Below, in pieces: positions 8,634 to 17,283 of a stretch of 64,000 bases of DNA. The notes under the pieces are model-generated. The model made no database searches. It saw only the letters and a program-made list of their open reading frames with translations, and was not told the DNA's origin. Position numbers and translations under genes: made by a program. The stretch spans positions 62,001-126,000 of the forward strand of contig UQPZ01000001.1 in NCBI GenBank assembly GCA_900543145.1, in the 5' to 3' direction. The stretch's first letter is position 1, and each line of letters begins with the position of its first letter. Origin of the DNA: an uncultured Ruminococcus sp. GTDB lineage: Bacteria > Bacillota > Clostridia > Oscillospirales > Ruminococcaceae.

Positions 8634-9950
8634 TTAGTCGTCTGGTGAAATTATACGTCCCGTACAGCAATTATCTTCCGAGGAGATTATCTCAACGTCG
8701 AAAAACTGCCGCTTCAGGCTTATATCTGAGGATTTCCGTGGGACTCTGACAATAACATAGCCTGCGGTATGCCCCTGATGATAATCGGCTGAGGTCTCTT
8801 TTTCAAAAAGAACGCGCTGGATCGTACCTGTCTGATCGGAGAGATACGATCGCCTGGATTCGGCGCATACCTCTGTCATCTGAGCCGCGCGCAGCTTTTT
8901 AATATTATTGCCGATCTGACCGCTCAGCTTGTCTGCGGCTGTTCCGAAACGTCTGGAATACGGAAAAATATGTGCGTCGGCAAAAGATATTTTTTTTGCA
9001 AATGCAAGTGACTCGGCAAAATCTTGATCTGTTTCCTGCGGAAATCCTACCATAATATCGGTAGTTATAGCGCAGCCCGGAAAATGCTTTCGGAGTTTTT
9101 GACAAAGTACAGCGTATTCCTCGCTGCTGTAGCGGCGGTTCATTGCCTTCAGCGTCTTGTCGCAGCCGCTTTGCAGCGATAAATGAAACTGAGGACAAAG
9201 CTTTTCAAGTCTGCTCATGCGCACAATATCCCCGTCAGAGATCATCTCAGGCTCCATCGAACCGAGTCTTACTCTGAAATCCCCCGAAACCGAGCAGGCG
9301 GCTTCAATAGCGTCAATAAGCCGCGTTCCGTCTGAAAAGTCACGTCCGTAGCAGCAGAGATTTATTCCGGTAAGTATAATTTCTTTATGACCGGAAGTTA
9401 CAAGCGCCGTGACCTCTGAAATAAGCTCTGCGATCGGCTTTGAGCGTATGTGTCCTCTTGCCTTAGGTATAATACAGTAGGTACAGCCCATATCGCAGCC
9501 ATCTTGAATTTTGATATAGGCTCTGGTTTTTGATTCAACGGAGCAATTGGACATTGCTTCGATTTTTTCATGAAGCTTATGCTCAGGTATATCGACTATC
9601 CTTGTGCCGTCTGAAATAAACTGAAAAACCATTTCAGGTATTCGGGTCTTGTTACCCGAGCCGACAATAATATCACATTCGCTCAGCTTTTCCGACAGCT
9701 GCGGATAAGCCTGCGTCATGCAGCCTGATACAGCCAGAACGCAAAGAGGGTTTTCCTTGCGTATCCTCCGTATAAGCTGCAGGCACTTGGAATCCGACTG
9801 GGCGGTAACGGTACAGGTATTTATCACGCATACATCTGCCTGAGCAATGTTTTCCGAGGTGCAGTGTCCCAGCTTTTCAAACTGCTCTCTGATATTTTCG
9901 GTTTCGTACTGATTGACTTTACAGCCGAAGGTATAATAAAAGATCTTCAT
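8634..9950 (-). CDS. mtaB: tRNA t6A37 methylthiotransferase MtaB
   Basis: A 438-residue radical-SAM enzyme that adds a methylthio group to t6A at position 37 of tRNA. The N-terminal UPF0004 domain supplies cluster ligands Cys10, Cys46 and Cys77. The radical-SAM motif CDMGCTYC (Cys152, 156, 159) follows, and the C-terminus is a short TRAM-like region. GSMEPEMI and the overall length fit MtaB better than MiaB or RimO. The ATG is preceded by AAGGAAAAG. The stop lies in a small palindrome (8624-8640), followed on the minus strand by a short CTGTATACAG hairpin and T-rich sequence that may end transcription. Confidence 0.92.
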   Translation of the reverse strand: MKIFYYTFGCKVNQYETENIREQFEKLGHCTSENIAQADVCVINTCTVTAQSDSKCLQLIRRIRKENPLCVLAVSGCMTQAYPQLSEKLSECDIIVGSGNKTRIPEMVFQFISDGTRIVDIPEHKLHEKIEAMSNCSVESKTRAYIKIQDGCDMGCTYCIIPKARGHIRSKPIAELISEVTALVTSGHKEIILTGINLCCYGRDFSDGTRLIDAIEAACSVSGDFRVRLGSMEPEMISDGDIVRMSRLEKLCPQFHLSLQSGCDKTLKAMNRRYSSEEYAVLCQKLRKHFPGCAITTDIMVGFPQETDQDFAESLAFAKKISFADAHIFPYSRRFGTAADKLSGQIGNNIKKLRAAQMTEVCAESRRSYLSDQTGTIQRVLFEKETSADYHQGHTAGYVIVRVPRKSSDISLKRQFFDVEIISSEDNCCTGRIISPDD

Positions 9951-10094
9951 ATTAATTCTTTTCCTTGGTTTACTTTAATATTACTTATGCACAAAATTAA
10001 ATAGTACATATTGTTAATAATGCACAAAAAGCATTTTGAGGTAATGCCGTTATTGACTATTATACTATATTTGAATTTTTTTTGCAAATAATTA

Positions 10095-10122
10095 TTGACT
10101 TTTCGGGAAAAATGCTTATAAT
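10095..10122 (+). promoter_or_regulatory. Promoter of the HPr-like gene
   Basis: TTGACT (10095-10100) and TATAAT (10117-10122), 16 bases apart, lie 85 bases before the ATG of the HPr-like gene in an AT-rich divergent intergenic region. Confidence 0.65.
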
Positions 10123-10206
10123 AAATAATGTAGAAAGGTAATTTCTGCAACGTTAGCTGACAAAAAACAGGCAGGGTTTTAACCGGCCTTTTAAGGAGGA
10201 GTTTTT

Positions 10207-10437
10207 ATGAAAAAGACTAAGATCATGCTCGATTCTATTGCTGCGGTGAAAAAGTTTGTAAGCGTTGTTTCCATGTATGATTTTGATGTGGATCTTGCTT
10301 CGGGAAGATATGCAGTTGACGCCAAGTCAATTATGGGTATTTTCAGCCTTGATCTTTCAAATCCTATTCAGTTGGTTGCGCATACGGACAACGCTGATAA
10401 ATTCTTCGGAGAGATCAAAGAGTTTATCGTTGAGTAA
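10207..10437 (+). CDS. HPr-fold protein lacking the phosphocarrier histidine (Crh-like)
   Basis: A 76-residue protein that keeps the second half of HPr: AKSIMGIFSLDL with Ser41 in the place of regulatory Ser46, then beta strands and a final helix. The active-site segment of HPr (GLHARPA) is absent; here the equivalent region reads LDSIAAVKKFV with no histidine. It therefore cannot carry sugar phosphotransfer through His15 but could be a target of HPr kinase, as Crh is in Bacillus (a known precedent; its application here is inference). A canonical HPr is encoded at 53535. AAGGAGG precedes the ATG. It is monocistronic, with a promoter before and a hairpin terminator after it. Confidence 0.82.
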   Translation: MKKTKIMLDSIAAVKKFVSVVSMYDFDVDLASGRYAVDAKSIMGIFSLDLSNPIQLVAHTDNADKFFGEIKEFIVE

Positions 10438-10472
10438 TTATATTATTTAGAATTGACCCGTCAGAGCGGATA

Positions 10473-10511
10473 ATCAGCAGAGTGCTATTGCGGCAGTCTG
10501 CTGATATTTTT
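10473..10511 (+). terminator. Intrinsic terminator after the HPr-like gene
   Basis: Perfect 9-bp stem ATCAGCAGA (10473-10481) / TCTGCTGAT (10497-10505) with a 15-base loop and a following T-rich run. Confidence 0.78.
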
Positions 10512-10587
10512 ATATTTTCACAGCGTTTATAATATTTTCTGGACTTGCTGAATAATAATTAGTAAAAACATTGGAGGCAGGGGTTCT

Positions 10588-11784
10588 ATGAATATTTATA
10601 AAAAGGCTGTTCTTACTGTAATATCCGCCGTTTTTCTGACGGCTTTCTCGCTTTCTGCATTTGCCGACGGAGACCGACGCAGCAATGAAGCGTATCAGGC
10701 GTATTCTCCGGCGGAAAGCGGTATTCTTGACGGAATATCAGCGGAGTCTGCTGTTGTTATCGAAACAAAAACAGGAACGGTGCTTGCACAGATAAATCCG
10801 GACGAGAAGAGAAGCGTATCTCATCTGGCTAAGCTTATGACGATACTGATAGCTGCTGAAAAGATCAGCTGCGGGGAGCTGTCTGAGAACGACACGGTAA
10901 CGGTTTCCGCTCATGCAAATTCTATGGGCGGAACTCAGATATGGCTCAACGTCGGAGAAAAGATAACCGTAGAAGAGCTGTTGAAGTCAATAACTATAGG
11001 AAATGCAAACGACGCCTGCGTTGCGCTTGCTGAAAAAATTGCAGGAAGCGAGGAGTCTTTTGTATCGATCATGAACGAAAAGGCGCTTCAGCTTGGAATG
11101 AGCAATACTGAATACGCTGATTGTACAGGGATAAGTGAAAATACAGTATCGACTGCCGGGGATACAGCCGTTTTGTCGTGTGAGATATTGAAATATGATT
11201 TTCTTACGCCTTATTTGACAACTTGGATAGATAAAGTGCGCAGTCAGGAAACAGAGCTTGTCAGCACAAACCGAATGATAAGAACTTATAAGGGCGTTAC
11301 CGGACTGAAATCCTGTGCTTCTTCAGAAAGCGGCGAATGTCTTGCAGTATCGTCATCAAGAAGCGATATGTCGGTCTGCGCAGTGCTTCTTGGATGTTCT
11401 TCAGACGACGCAAAGTTTTCAGATGGAAAAAAGGCTCTGGACGGAGCTTTTGGTTCATTTGAAATCTATACTCCTGAGATCCCCGATGAGGTTTATGAAA
11501 AGATAAGGGTCAACGGAGGCGAAGAGATGGAAACAGCAGTAGCTACGGAAAACACCGATCCGGTTATAATACCTAAAGGCTCTTATCCGTCAGTAGAATG
11601 TGAATTTACAAAAGCAGAGAATATTGACGCTCCTGTCAGTAAGGGTCAGGCGCTGGGAAAAATAAATTTTACTCTGGACGGTGAAAAAATTATTGAAGGC
11701 AGTATTGTATCTGAAACAGCTGTTGAAAAAATAGGATTTGTGTTTGCTCTTAAAAAAGTTTTGTTGAATTTGCTGAATATTTAA
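10588..11784 (+). CDS. Secreted PBP5/DacF-like protein with all three catalytic motifs altered
   Basis: A 398-residue protein with a signal peptide (cleavage near AFA-D, residue 26), a peptidase S11 (D-alanyl-D-alanine carboxypeptidase) domain and a C-terminal PBP5_C-like beta domain, ending in a hydrophobic amphipathic segment. The fold is clear (KLMTILIAAE, NDACVALAEKIAG, TGLKSC). The catalytic residues are not: the SxxK nucleophile serine is His79 (HLAK, Lys82 kept), SxN reads NAN (139-141) and KTG reads KSC (241-243). It is thus likely unable to cleave D-Ala-D-Ala and may bind cell wall or act as a structural or regulatory homologue (inference). GGAGG lies before the ATG, and the frame is clean, so this is not a decayed gene. 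Confidence 0.85.
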   Translation: MNIYKKAVLTVISAVFLTAFSLSAFADGDRRSNEAYQAYSPAESGILDGISAESAVVIETKTGTVLAQINPDEKRSVSHLAKLMTILIAAEKISCGELSENDTVTVSAHANSMGGTQIWLNVGEKITVEELLKSITIGNANDACVALAEKIAGSEESFVSIMNEKALQLGMSNTEYADCTGISENTVSTAGDTAVLSCEILKYDFLTPYLTTWIDKVRSQETELVSTNRMIRTYKGVTGLKSCASSESGECLAVSSSRSDMSVCAVLLGCSSDDAKFSDGKKALDGAFGSFEIYTPEIPDEVYEKIRVNGGEEMETAVATENTDPVIIPKGSYPSVECEFTKAENIDAPVSKGQALGKINFTLDGEKIIEGSIVSETAVEKIGFVFALKKVLLNLLNI

Positions 11785-11835
11785 TGCAGTTTGTTGTAGT
11801 AATTGCACAAAAAAGAAGCTTGCTCACTAAACCCC

Positions 11836-11864
11836 TTGAAAAATTCACAAAAATATTGTATAAT
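11836..11864 (+). promoter_or_regulatory. pgi promoter
   Basis: TTGAAA (11836-11841) and TATAAT (11859-11864) with a 17-base spacer, 36 bases before the GTG start of pgi. Confidence 0.7.
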
Positions 11865-11900
11865 TTATCATAGCTAAGTATGGAAAGGATTTGACTGATA

Positions 11901-13232
11901 GTGGGTATAAAACTGAACTCAAAGTATCTCGCTCCGTTTATCGGCGAACATGAGCTGGAGGCTATAGCTCCCGTTGTAAGCGCGGCGCACAGAACTCTTG
12001 CTGACAGATCCGGTTTGGGAAACGATTTTCTCGGATGGGTAAGGCTCCCCGAGGATTATGACAGGGAAGAGTTTGAGCGTATAAAAGCTGCCGCTCAGCG
12101 CATTAAGGAAAAAGCTGACATTCTTATCGTTATCGGTATCGGCGGTTCCTACCTGGGTGCAAGAGCAGCGATCGAGCTTCTCAGATCGCCTTTTTACAAC
12201 AATCTGAAAAAGGACACTCCTGATATATATTTCGTAGGAAATAATATCAGTCCGGATTATCTTAACGAGGTGCTTTCGATTTGCGAGGGCAGGGATATAT
12301 GCGTTAACGTTATTTCAAAATCCGGAACGACTACCGAACCTGCGCTGGCTTTCAGGATCTTTAAAAAGCTGGTAGAGGATAAATACGGCAAGGAAGAGGC
12401 AAAGACAAGGATATTTGCTACTACCGATAAGTCTAAGGGTACGCTGAAAGAGCTTTCCGACGCTGAGGGCTATGAAACTTTTGTTATCCCCGACGATGTA
12501 GGCGGACGCTTTTCAGTGCTTACAGCGGTAGGACTTCTGCCTATAGCAGTTGCCGGCTGTGATATTGATAAAATCATGGCGGGAGCCCGTTCGGCAATGG
12601 ATAAGTATTCAGAGGACGACGGAAACGACTGCTATACCTATGCGGCGCTTAGAAATATTCTTTACAATAAGGGTAAGAGCGTTGAAATGCTTATTACATA
12701 CGATCCGAGCTTTACTATGATGAACGAATGGTGGAAGCAGCTTTACGGCGAGAGCGAGGGCAAGGACAATAAGGGGATTTTCCCGTCGTCAGCGACCTTC
12801 TCTACCGATCTTCATTCGCTTGGCCAGTTTATTCAGGACGGCTCGAGGGTTATGTTTGAAACTGTTGTAGATGTAAAGTCGCCCAAGAACGATCTGTTCC
12901 TTGAGGACGATAAGGATAATCTTGACGGTCTTAACTTCCTTACAGATCAGAATATGTCAGTTGTAAACAGGAAGGCGTTTCAGGGTACTATTCTTGCTCA
13001 TACTGAGGGAGGAGTTCCGAATATCGTTCTTGAAGTCGACGCTCTTGACGAGGAAAACTTCGGAGAAATAGTATACTTTTTTGAAAAGGCGTGTGCGATT
13101 TCAGGCTATATGCTCGGAGTAAATCCTTTTAATCAGCCCGGAGTTGAAAGCTATAAGAAGAATATGTTCGCGTTGCTGGGTAAGCCGGGATATGAGTCGC
13201 AAAAGGCGGAGCTTGAAGCAAAGCTTTACTAA
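11901..13232 (+). CDS. pgi: Glucose-6-phosphate isomerase
   Basis: A 443-residue cytoplasmic enzyme interconverting glucose-6-phosphate and fructose-6-phosphate. Family marks are IGIGGSYLGARAAIELL, the sugar-isomerase stretch NVISKSGTTTEPALAF, DDVGGRFSVLTAVGLLP and the C-terminal NPFNQPGVESYKK. The length is that of the short Bacillus-type enzyme. The start is a GTG preceded by GGAAAGG at a rather wide spacing of about 12 bases; no better ATG in frame exists nearby. It has its own promoter. Confidence 0.96.
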   Translation: MGIKLNSKYLAPFIGEHELEAIAPVVSAAHRTLADRSGLGNDFLGWVRLPEDYDREEFERIKAAAQRIKEKADILIVIGIGGSYLGARAAIELLRSPFYNNLKKDTPDIYFVGNNISPDYLNEVLSICEGRDICVNVISKSGTTTEPALAFRIFKKLVEDKYGKEEAKTRIFATTDKSKGTLKELSDAEGYETFVIPDDVGGRFSVLTAVGLLPIAVAGCDIDKIMAGARSAMDKYSEDDGNDCYTYAALRNILYNKGKSVEMLITYDPSFTMMNEWWKQLYGESEGKDNKGIFPSSATFSTDLHSLGQFIQDGSRVMFETVVDVKSPKNDLFLEDDKDNLDGLNFLTDQNMSVVNRKAFQGTILAHTEGGVPNIVLEVDALDEENFGEIVYFFEKACAISGYMLGVNPFNQPGVESYKKNMFALLGKPGYESQKAELEAKLY

Positions 13233-13294
13233 GGGATTATGAGCGCTCCGGCGTTCTAAAATAAAAGTCCGACAGGACAGAATGGAGATTTATT

Positions 13295-13699
13295 ATGATT
13301 AATCTGATACCTGGAAAAAAAGGAACAGGCAAAACTAAGATATTGGTAGACGCTATCAAAGAATCTGCCGAAAAGGCTACCGGCGACGTTGTTTGCATAG
13401 AGAGAGGAATGAAGCTTACCTATGATATTCCTCATAAGGTAAGACTTGTTGACGCCGAGGAATACGGTATCAACAGCTTTGACGCTTTTTATGGCTTTGT
13501 TGCGGGAATGCTTGCAGGAAACTATGATATTCAGGAGGTCTTTGTTGACGGAATCCTTAAGATCGGCGGAAAGGATTACGACGCTTTCGGTGCAATGATC
13601 GAAAAGGTAGCAATGCTTGCAAAGGACGTAAAAATAGTATTTACGGTATCTGCCGATGTTGAAGAGCTTCCTTCAAAGGTAAAGGCATTTATCAAATAA
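13295..13699 (+). CDS. Small P-loop protein of unknown function
   Basis: A 134-residue protein starting MINLIPGKKGTGKTK, a good Walker A motif at residues 7-14. A hydrophobic strand ending in Asp (EVFVDG, near 88) could serve as Walker B. The rest is alternating helix and strand with no known partner domain. Similar short proteins in clostridia are sometimes labelled PilT-like, which I regard as unproven. It lies 60 bases after pgi with a GGAG site and ends just before the rpmF-operon promoter. Confidence 0.72.
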   Translation: MINLIPGKKGTGKTKILVDAIKESAEKATGDVVCIERGMKLTYDIPHKVRLVDAEEYGINSFDAFYGFVAGMLAGNYDIQEVFVDGILKIGGKDYDAFGAMIEKVAMLAKDVKIVFTVSADVEELPSKVKAFIK

Positions 13700-13723
13700 T
13701 TTTCTTATAAACGAAAAAAAGTA

Positions 13724-13752
13724 TTGACAAATTCCACGGCAGGAGTTATAAT
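13724..13752 (+). promoter_or_regulatory. Promoter of the DUF177-rpmF operon
   Basis: Consensus TTGACA (13724-13729), a 17-base spacer and TATAAT (13747-13752), 28 bases before the DUF177 start. Confidence 0.8.
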
Positions 13753-13779
13753 GGAGTTTGTGATATTTGAGGTGTTATT

Positions 13780-14226
13780 ATGATTTTACAGTTGAAGCAG
13801 CTTTTTGATATTGACGGAGAGATCAGGGATTTTTCCTTTGAAATATCTCCTGACGAGATCAATGAAGCGCAGTTCAGCGCTGAATTTGTAACACCGCTGT
13901 CTGTATGCGGACAGGCTCAGAACCGTGCGGGAGTAGTAACCGTAAGGTTTAAGTGTACTTTTACGCTTAGCCATGTGTGCGACAGATGTCTTAAGGAGTT
14001 TGATCGCGGGTATTCGTTTGAATTTTCACATATCCTTGTGCAAAGCGCAAATACGCAGAACGATGAATATATCGTCTGTGAAAACAATACTCTCGATGTA
14101 AATGAATTAGCTATTTCAGATTTGCTGTTACAGCTGCCTACAAAGATTCTTTGCAGGGAAGACTGCAGGGGTTTGTGTTACGTTTGCGGACATGATTTAA
14201 ACGAGGGCGAATGTAACTGCTCTTGA
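13780..14226 (+). CDS. DUF177 (YceD) family protein
   Basis: A 148-residue protein of the DUF177/YceD family, which almost always lies directly before rpmF and is linked to large-subunit rRNA accumulation in some bacteria. Visible marks are the CDRCLKEFD motif in the middle and the C-terminal cluster CREDCRGLCYVCGHDLNEGECNC, which likely binds zinc. It is co-transcribed with rpmF, 41 bases downstream, from a strong promoter. Confidence 0.9.
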   Translation: MILQLKQLFDIDGEIRDFSFEISPDEINEAQFSAEFVTPLSVCGQAQNRAGVVTVRFKCTFTLSHVCDRCLKEFDRGYSFEFSHILVQSANTQNDEYIVCENNTLDVNELAISDLLLQLPTKILCREDCRGLCYVCGHDLNEGECNCS

Positions 14227-14267
14227 TATAGCAGCATTATCTATTTTCCATAAGAGGAGGTGCCAAA

Positions 14268-14450
14268 ATGGCAGTACCAAAGAGAAAGGTTTCCAAAGCA
14301 AGACGTGATAAAAGACGTTCGGCTGTATGGAAATTGAATGCGCCTGCGCTCAGCAGATGCTCTAACTGCGGAGAGCTTACCGCACCGCATAAGGTTTGCA
14401 AGAATTGCGGATACTATAAGGGTGTGGAGGTAATCAAGAAGGAGGCTTAA
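14268..14450 (+). CDS. rpmF: Ribosomal protein bL32
   Basis: A 60-residue basic protein beginning MAVPKRKVSKARRDKRRS, the unmistakable L32 N-terminus. It keeps the zinc-binding set CSNCGELTAPHKVCKNCG (the C+ form of the protein). AGGAGG precedes the ATG. A strong hairpin terminator lies about 70 bases downstream. Confidence 0.97.
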   Translation: MAVPKRKVSKARRDKRRSAVWKLNAPALSRCSNCGELTAPHKVCKNCGYYKGVEVIKKEA

Positions 14451-14518
14451 TTCTTCTTCGGTTATCGGCTGTTTAATAGCGGCTTTACCTCTGCTATTTT
14501 TATAGCGGAGCTTTGAGG

Positions 14519-14551
14519 GCAGAGGAGGATTCGCGTCCTTCTCTGCTTTTT
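14519..14551 (+). terminator. Intrinsic terminator after rpmF
   Basis: GCAGAGgAGGA / TCCTtCTCTGC stem around a TTCGCG loop, followed by TTTTTG. It lies inside a longer in-frame open stretch upstream of the next gene, which argues for that gene starting after it. Confidence 0.82.
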
Positions 14552-14584
14552 GCGTATATGAAGTTAAAGAAAGGCAGAAATTCT

Positions 14585-15889
14585 ATGTCGGTTGAAATCA
14601 CAGGCGTTGTAAAGCATAGTCCGGCGTTCCGCTCCGGAATCAGAAAAGGAGAAAGGCTTATAAGTATAAACGGACATGAAATAAACGATGTCCTGGACTA
14701 TATGTTTTACTCGGCGGAGGAAAGAACGGAGCTTCTGCTTGAAAAAGGCAATGAGAAGATCAAAAAGGTAGTTGTAAAGTCTGAATACGACGACCTCGGC
14801 ATGGAGTTCGCTTCATTTCTTATGGACGATAAGCACTCGTGCTGTAATAAATGCATTTTCTGCTTTATAGATCAGATGCCGCCCGGCATGAGGGAAACGC
14901 TTTATTTCAAGGACGACGACGCACGGCTTTCTTTTCTTCAGGGAAATTACGTTACTCTGACTAATCTCAATGATAAGGATATACAGAGAATAATAGATAT
15001 GCGCCTTAATATCAATGTTTCTGTTCATACCACCAATCCTGAGCTTAGATGCAGAATGATGAATAACCGTTTTGCAGGAGAAAAGCTGAAATATCTGAAA
15101 ATGATGGCGGACAGCGGTCTGATGATGAACTGTCAGATCGTCTGCTGTCCGGGTATAAACGACGGAGCTGAGCTTGAGCGGACGCTTGACGATCTGACTG
15201 ATCTTATGCCCAATATCCAGTCGGTAGCCGTTGTTCCCGTAGGGATTACAAAGTTCCGCAGCGGACTTTATCCGCTGAGCTGCTTTGACAAAGAGGGCGC
15301 CGGTAATGTAATTGATATTATCGTCAGCAGACAGGAGAAATGTCTTGAAAAATACGGAACGAGAATGGTTTTTCCTGCGGACGAATTTTATCTTTTGGCG
15401 GATAGATCTCTGCCTCCTGCCGGATTTTACGAGGATTATCCTCAGTATGAAAACGGCGTGGGACTTCTGCGTTCTTTGCATGACGAGCTTTTTCAGGCCC
15501 TGGAGGAATGCAGCGAGGATATTCCGTCCAGAAAGGTTACTTTAGCTACCGGAAAGGCGGCGGAAGGCTTTCACAGAAAACTGGCTGAAATGATAATGAG
15601 CAGATTTCCGCAGCTTGAAATACAGGTTAAAGGGATTATTAATTACTTTTTCGGGGAAACTATTACCGTTGCGGGACTTGTTACGGCAGGCGATCTGATA
15701 GCTCAGCTAAGCGGAACAGATCTGGGAGATGAGCTTATTATTCCGAAGGTCATGCTGAAATCTGACGAGCCGGTTTTTCTTGACGATCTGACTGTTGACG
15801 ATGTAGAGAATAAACTGGGGATAAGGGTTGCTGCCTGTGCAAACGACGGCTTTGAATATCTGGATAAAATTCTCGGTATATCGTACTGA
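14585..15889 (+). CDS. DUF512 / TIGR03279 putative radical-SAM protein with PDZ domain
   Basis: About 434 residues. An N-terminal PDZ-like domain (HSPAFRSGIRKGERLISING) is followed by the cysteine motif CCNKCIFCFIDQMPPGMR, then DDARLSFLQGNYVTLTNL and the C-terminal DUF512 part (GKAAEGF, VKGIINYFFGETITVAGLV). This is the composition of the TIGR03279 family; the reaction is unknown. The open frame reaches back to 14513, but that part contains the rpmF terminator, so I chose ATG 14585 with AAAGGCAG upstream. It precedes der by 51 bases, as often in clostridia. Confidence 0.87.
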   Translation: MSVEITGVVKHSPAFRSGIRKGERLISINGHEINDVLDYMFYSAEERTELLLEKGNEKIKKVVVKSEYDDLGMEFASFLMDDKHSCCNKCIFCFIDQMPPGMRETLYFKDDDARLSFLQGNYVTLTNLNDKDIQRIIDMRLNINVSVHTTNPELRCRMMNNRFAGEKLKYLKMMADSGLMMNCQIVCCPGINDGAELERTLDDLTDLMPNIQSVAVVPVGITKFRSGLYPLSCFDKEGAGNVIDIIVSRQEKCLEKYGTRMVFPADEFYLLADRSLPPAGFYEDYPQYENGVGLLRSLHDELFQALEECSEDIPSRKVTLATGKAAEGFHRKLAEMIMSRFPQLEIQVKGIINYFFGETITVAGLVTAGDLIAQLSGTDLGDELIIPKVMLKSDEPVFLDDLTVDDVENKLGIRVAACANDGFEYLDKILGISY

Positions 15890-15940
15890 ACAGAGCATAC
15901 AAGACTTCGGGTCTTTTTATATAAGTTAGGAGATGATAGA

Positions 15941-17272
15941 ATGTCATTGCCGGTAGTTGCAATTGTAGGACGTCCAAACGTTGGAAAGTCCACGCTTTTC
16001 AATAAGCTTATCGGGCAGAAGCTTTCAATTGTAGAGGATACTCCGGGTGTTACCCGCGACAGGATATATTCAAAATGTGAGTGGCTTGGCCATGAATTCA
16101 TGCTGGTAGATACAGGCGGAATAGAACCTGATTCCGACGATATTATTCTTTCGCAGATGAGGCGGCAGGCTGAGCTTGCCATAACAAAGGCGGACGTAAT
16201 AATACTTGTTGCCGATATGAGAAGCGGAGTTACGGCAAACGATCTTGATGTAGCGGCAATGCTTCAGAAGTCCGGAAAGCCGATAGTTTTGTGCGTCAAT
16301 AAATGCGACAGCGTAGGCGAACCGCCGGTTGAGTTCTATGAATTTTACAATCTGGGACTGGGAGAGCCTGTTGCAGTTTCGTCCGTTCACGGTCACGGTA
16401 CAGGAGATCTGCTTGACGAGGTCCTTAAATATCTTCCGCAGGAAAATGAAGAGGATTACGGCGAGGATACGATAAGGGTTGCCGTTATCGGAAAGCCTAA
16501 TGTCGGAAAGTCCTCTATTATCAATAAGATATGCGGCGAGGAAAGAGTAATTGTTTCCGATATTGCAGGAACTACCCGTGATGCAACGGATACCTATATT
16601 GAAAATGAAGAAGGAAAATTTGTATTTATAGATACTGCAGGTATAAGGCGAAGGTCAAAGGTGCTGGACAGTATTGAAAAATACAGTGTTTTAAGGTCTT
16701 ACATGGCTGTTGACAGAGCTGACGTTGCGGTAATAGTAATCGACGCTACAGTCGGTTTTACTGAGCAGGATTCAAAGGTAGCCGGCTATGCGCATGAAAA
16801 AGGCAAGGGCTGTGTTGTTGCCGTTAATAAGTGGGACGCAGTTGAAAAGGAAACCAATACGATGGACGAGTTTAGAAAAAAGCTAACAGATGATTTTAGC
16901 TTTATGAGCTATGTTCCCTTTGTATTTATTTCAGCTAAAACGGGACTCCGTATGAATAAGCTTTTTGAAATGATAAAGTATGTCGCTCAGCAGAACGCAG
17001 TAAGGATCCCTACAGGAAGGCTCAATGATGTGCTGTCATATGCTACCTCAAGAGTTCAGCCGCCGTCCGATAAGGGCAGACGACTGAAAATATATTATAT
17101 GACTCAGGCTTCTACAAAGCCTCCTACATTTGTGGCGTTTGTCAACAGAGCTGATCTGTTTCATTTTTCTTATCAGAGATATATTGAAAATCAAATAAGG
17201 GAAACCTTTGCCCTTGACGGCACTCCTATTGTTATCAAGGTACGGGAGCGCGACAGAAATGATGTAAAATAA
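15941..17272 (+). CDS. der: GTPase Der (EngA)
   Basis: A 443-residue ribosome-assembly GTPase with two G domains in tandem: GRPNVGKST (residues 10-18), DTGG and NKCD in the first; GKPNVGKSS (about 183-191), DTAG and NKWD in the second. A C-terminal KH-like domain follows. Order and length are standard. It starts an operon with plsY (11 bases later) and gpsA. Confidence 0.97.
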   Translation: MSLPVVAIVGRPNVGKSTLFNKLIGQKLSIVEDTPGVTRDRIYSKCEWLGHEFMLVDTGGIEPDSDDIILSQMRRQAELAITKADVIILVADMRSGVTANDLDVAAMLQKSGKPIVLCVNKCDSVGEPPVEFYEFYNLGLGEPVAVSSVHGHGTGDLLDEVLKYLPQENEEDYGEDTIRVAVIGKPNVGKSSIINKICGEERVIVSDIAGTTRDATDTYIENEEGKFVFIDTAGIRRRSKVLDSIEKYSVLRSYMAVDRADVAVIVIDATVGFTEQDSKVAGYAHEKGKGCVVAVNKWDAVEKETNTMDEFRKKLTDDFSFMSYVPFVFISAKTGLRMNKLFEMIKYVAQQNAVRIPTGRLNDVLSYATSRVQPPSDKGRRLKIYYMTQASTKPPTFVAFVNRADLFHFSYQRYIENQIRETFALDGTPIVIKVRERDRNDVK

Positions 17273-17283
17273 GGGGGATACCT

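Noticed and set aside
14513..14584. N-terminal extension of the DUF512 protein to 14513
   Set aside because: The stretch contains the rpmF terminator hairpin and T run; homology starts at ATG 14585.
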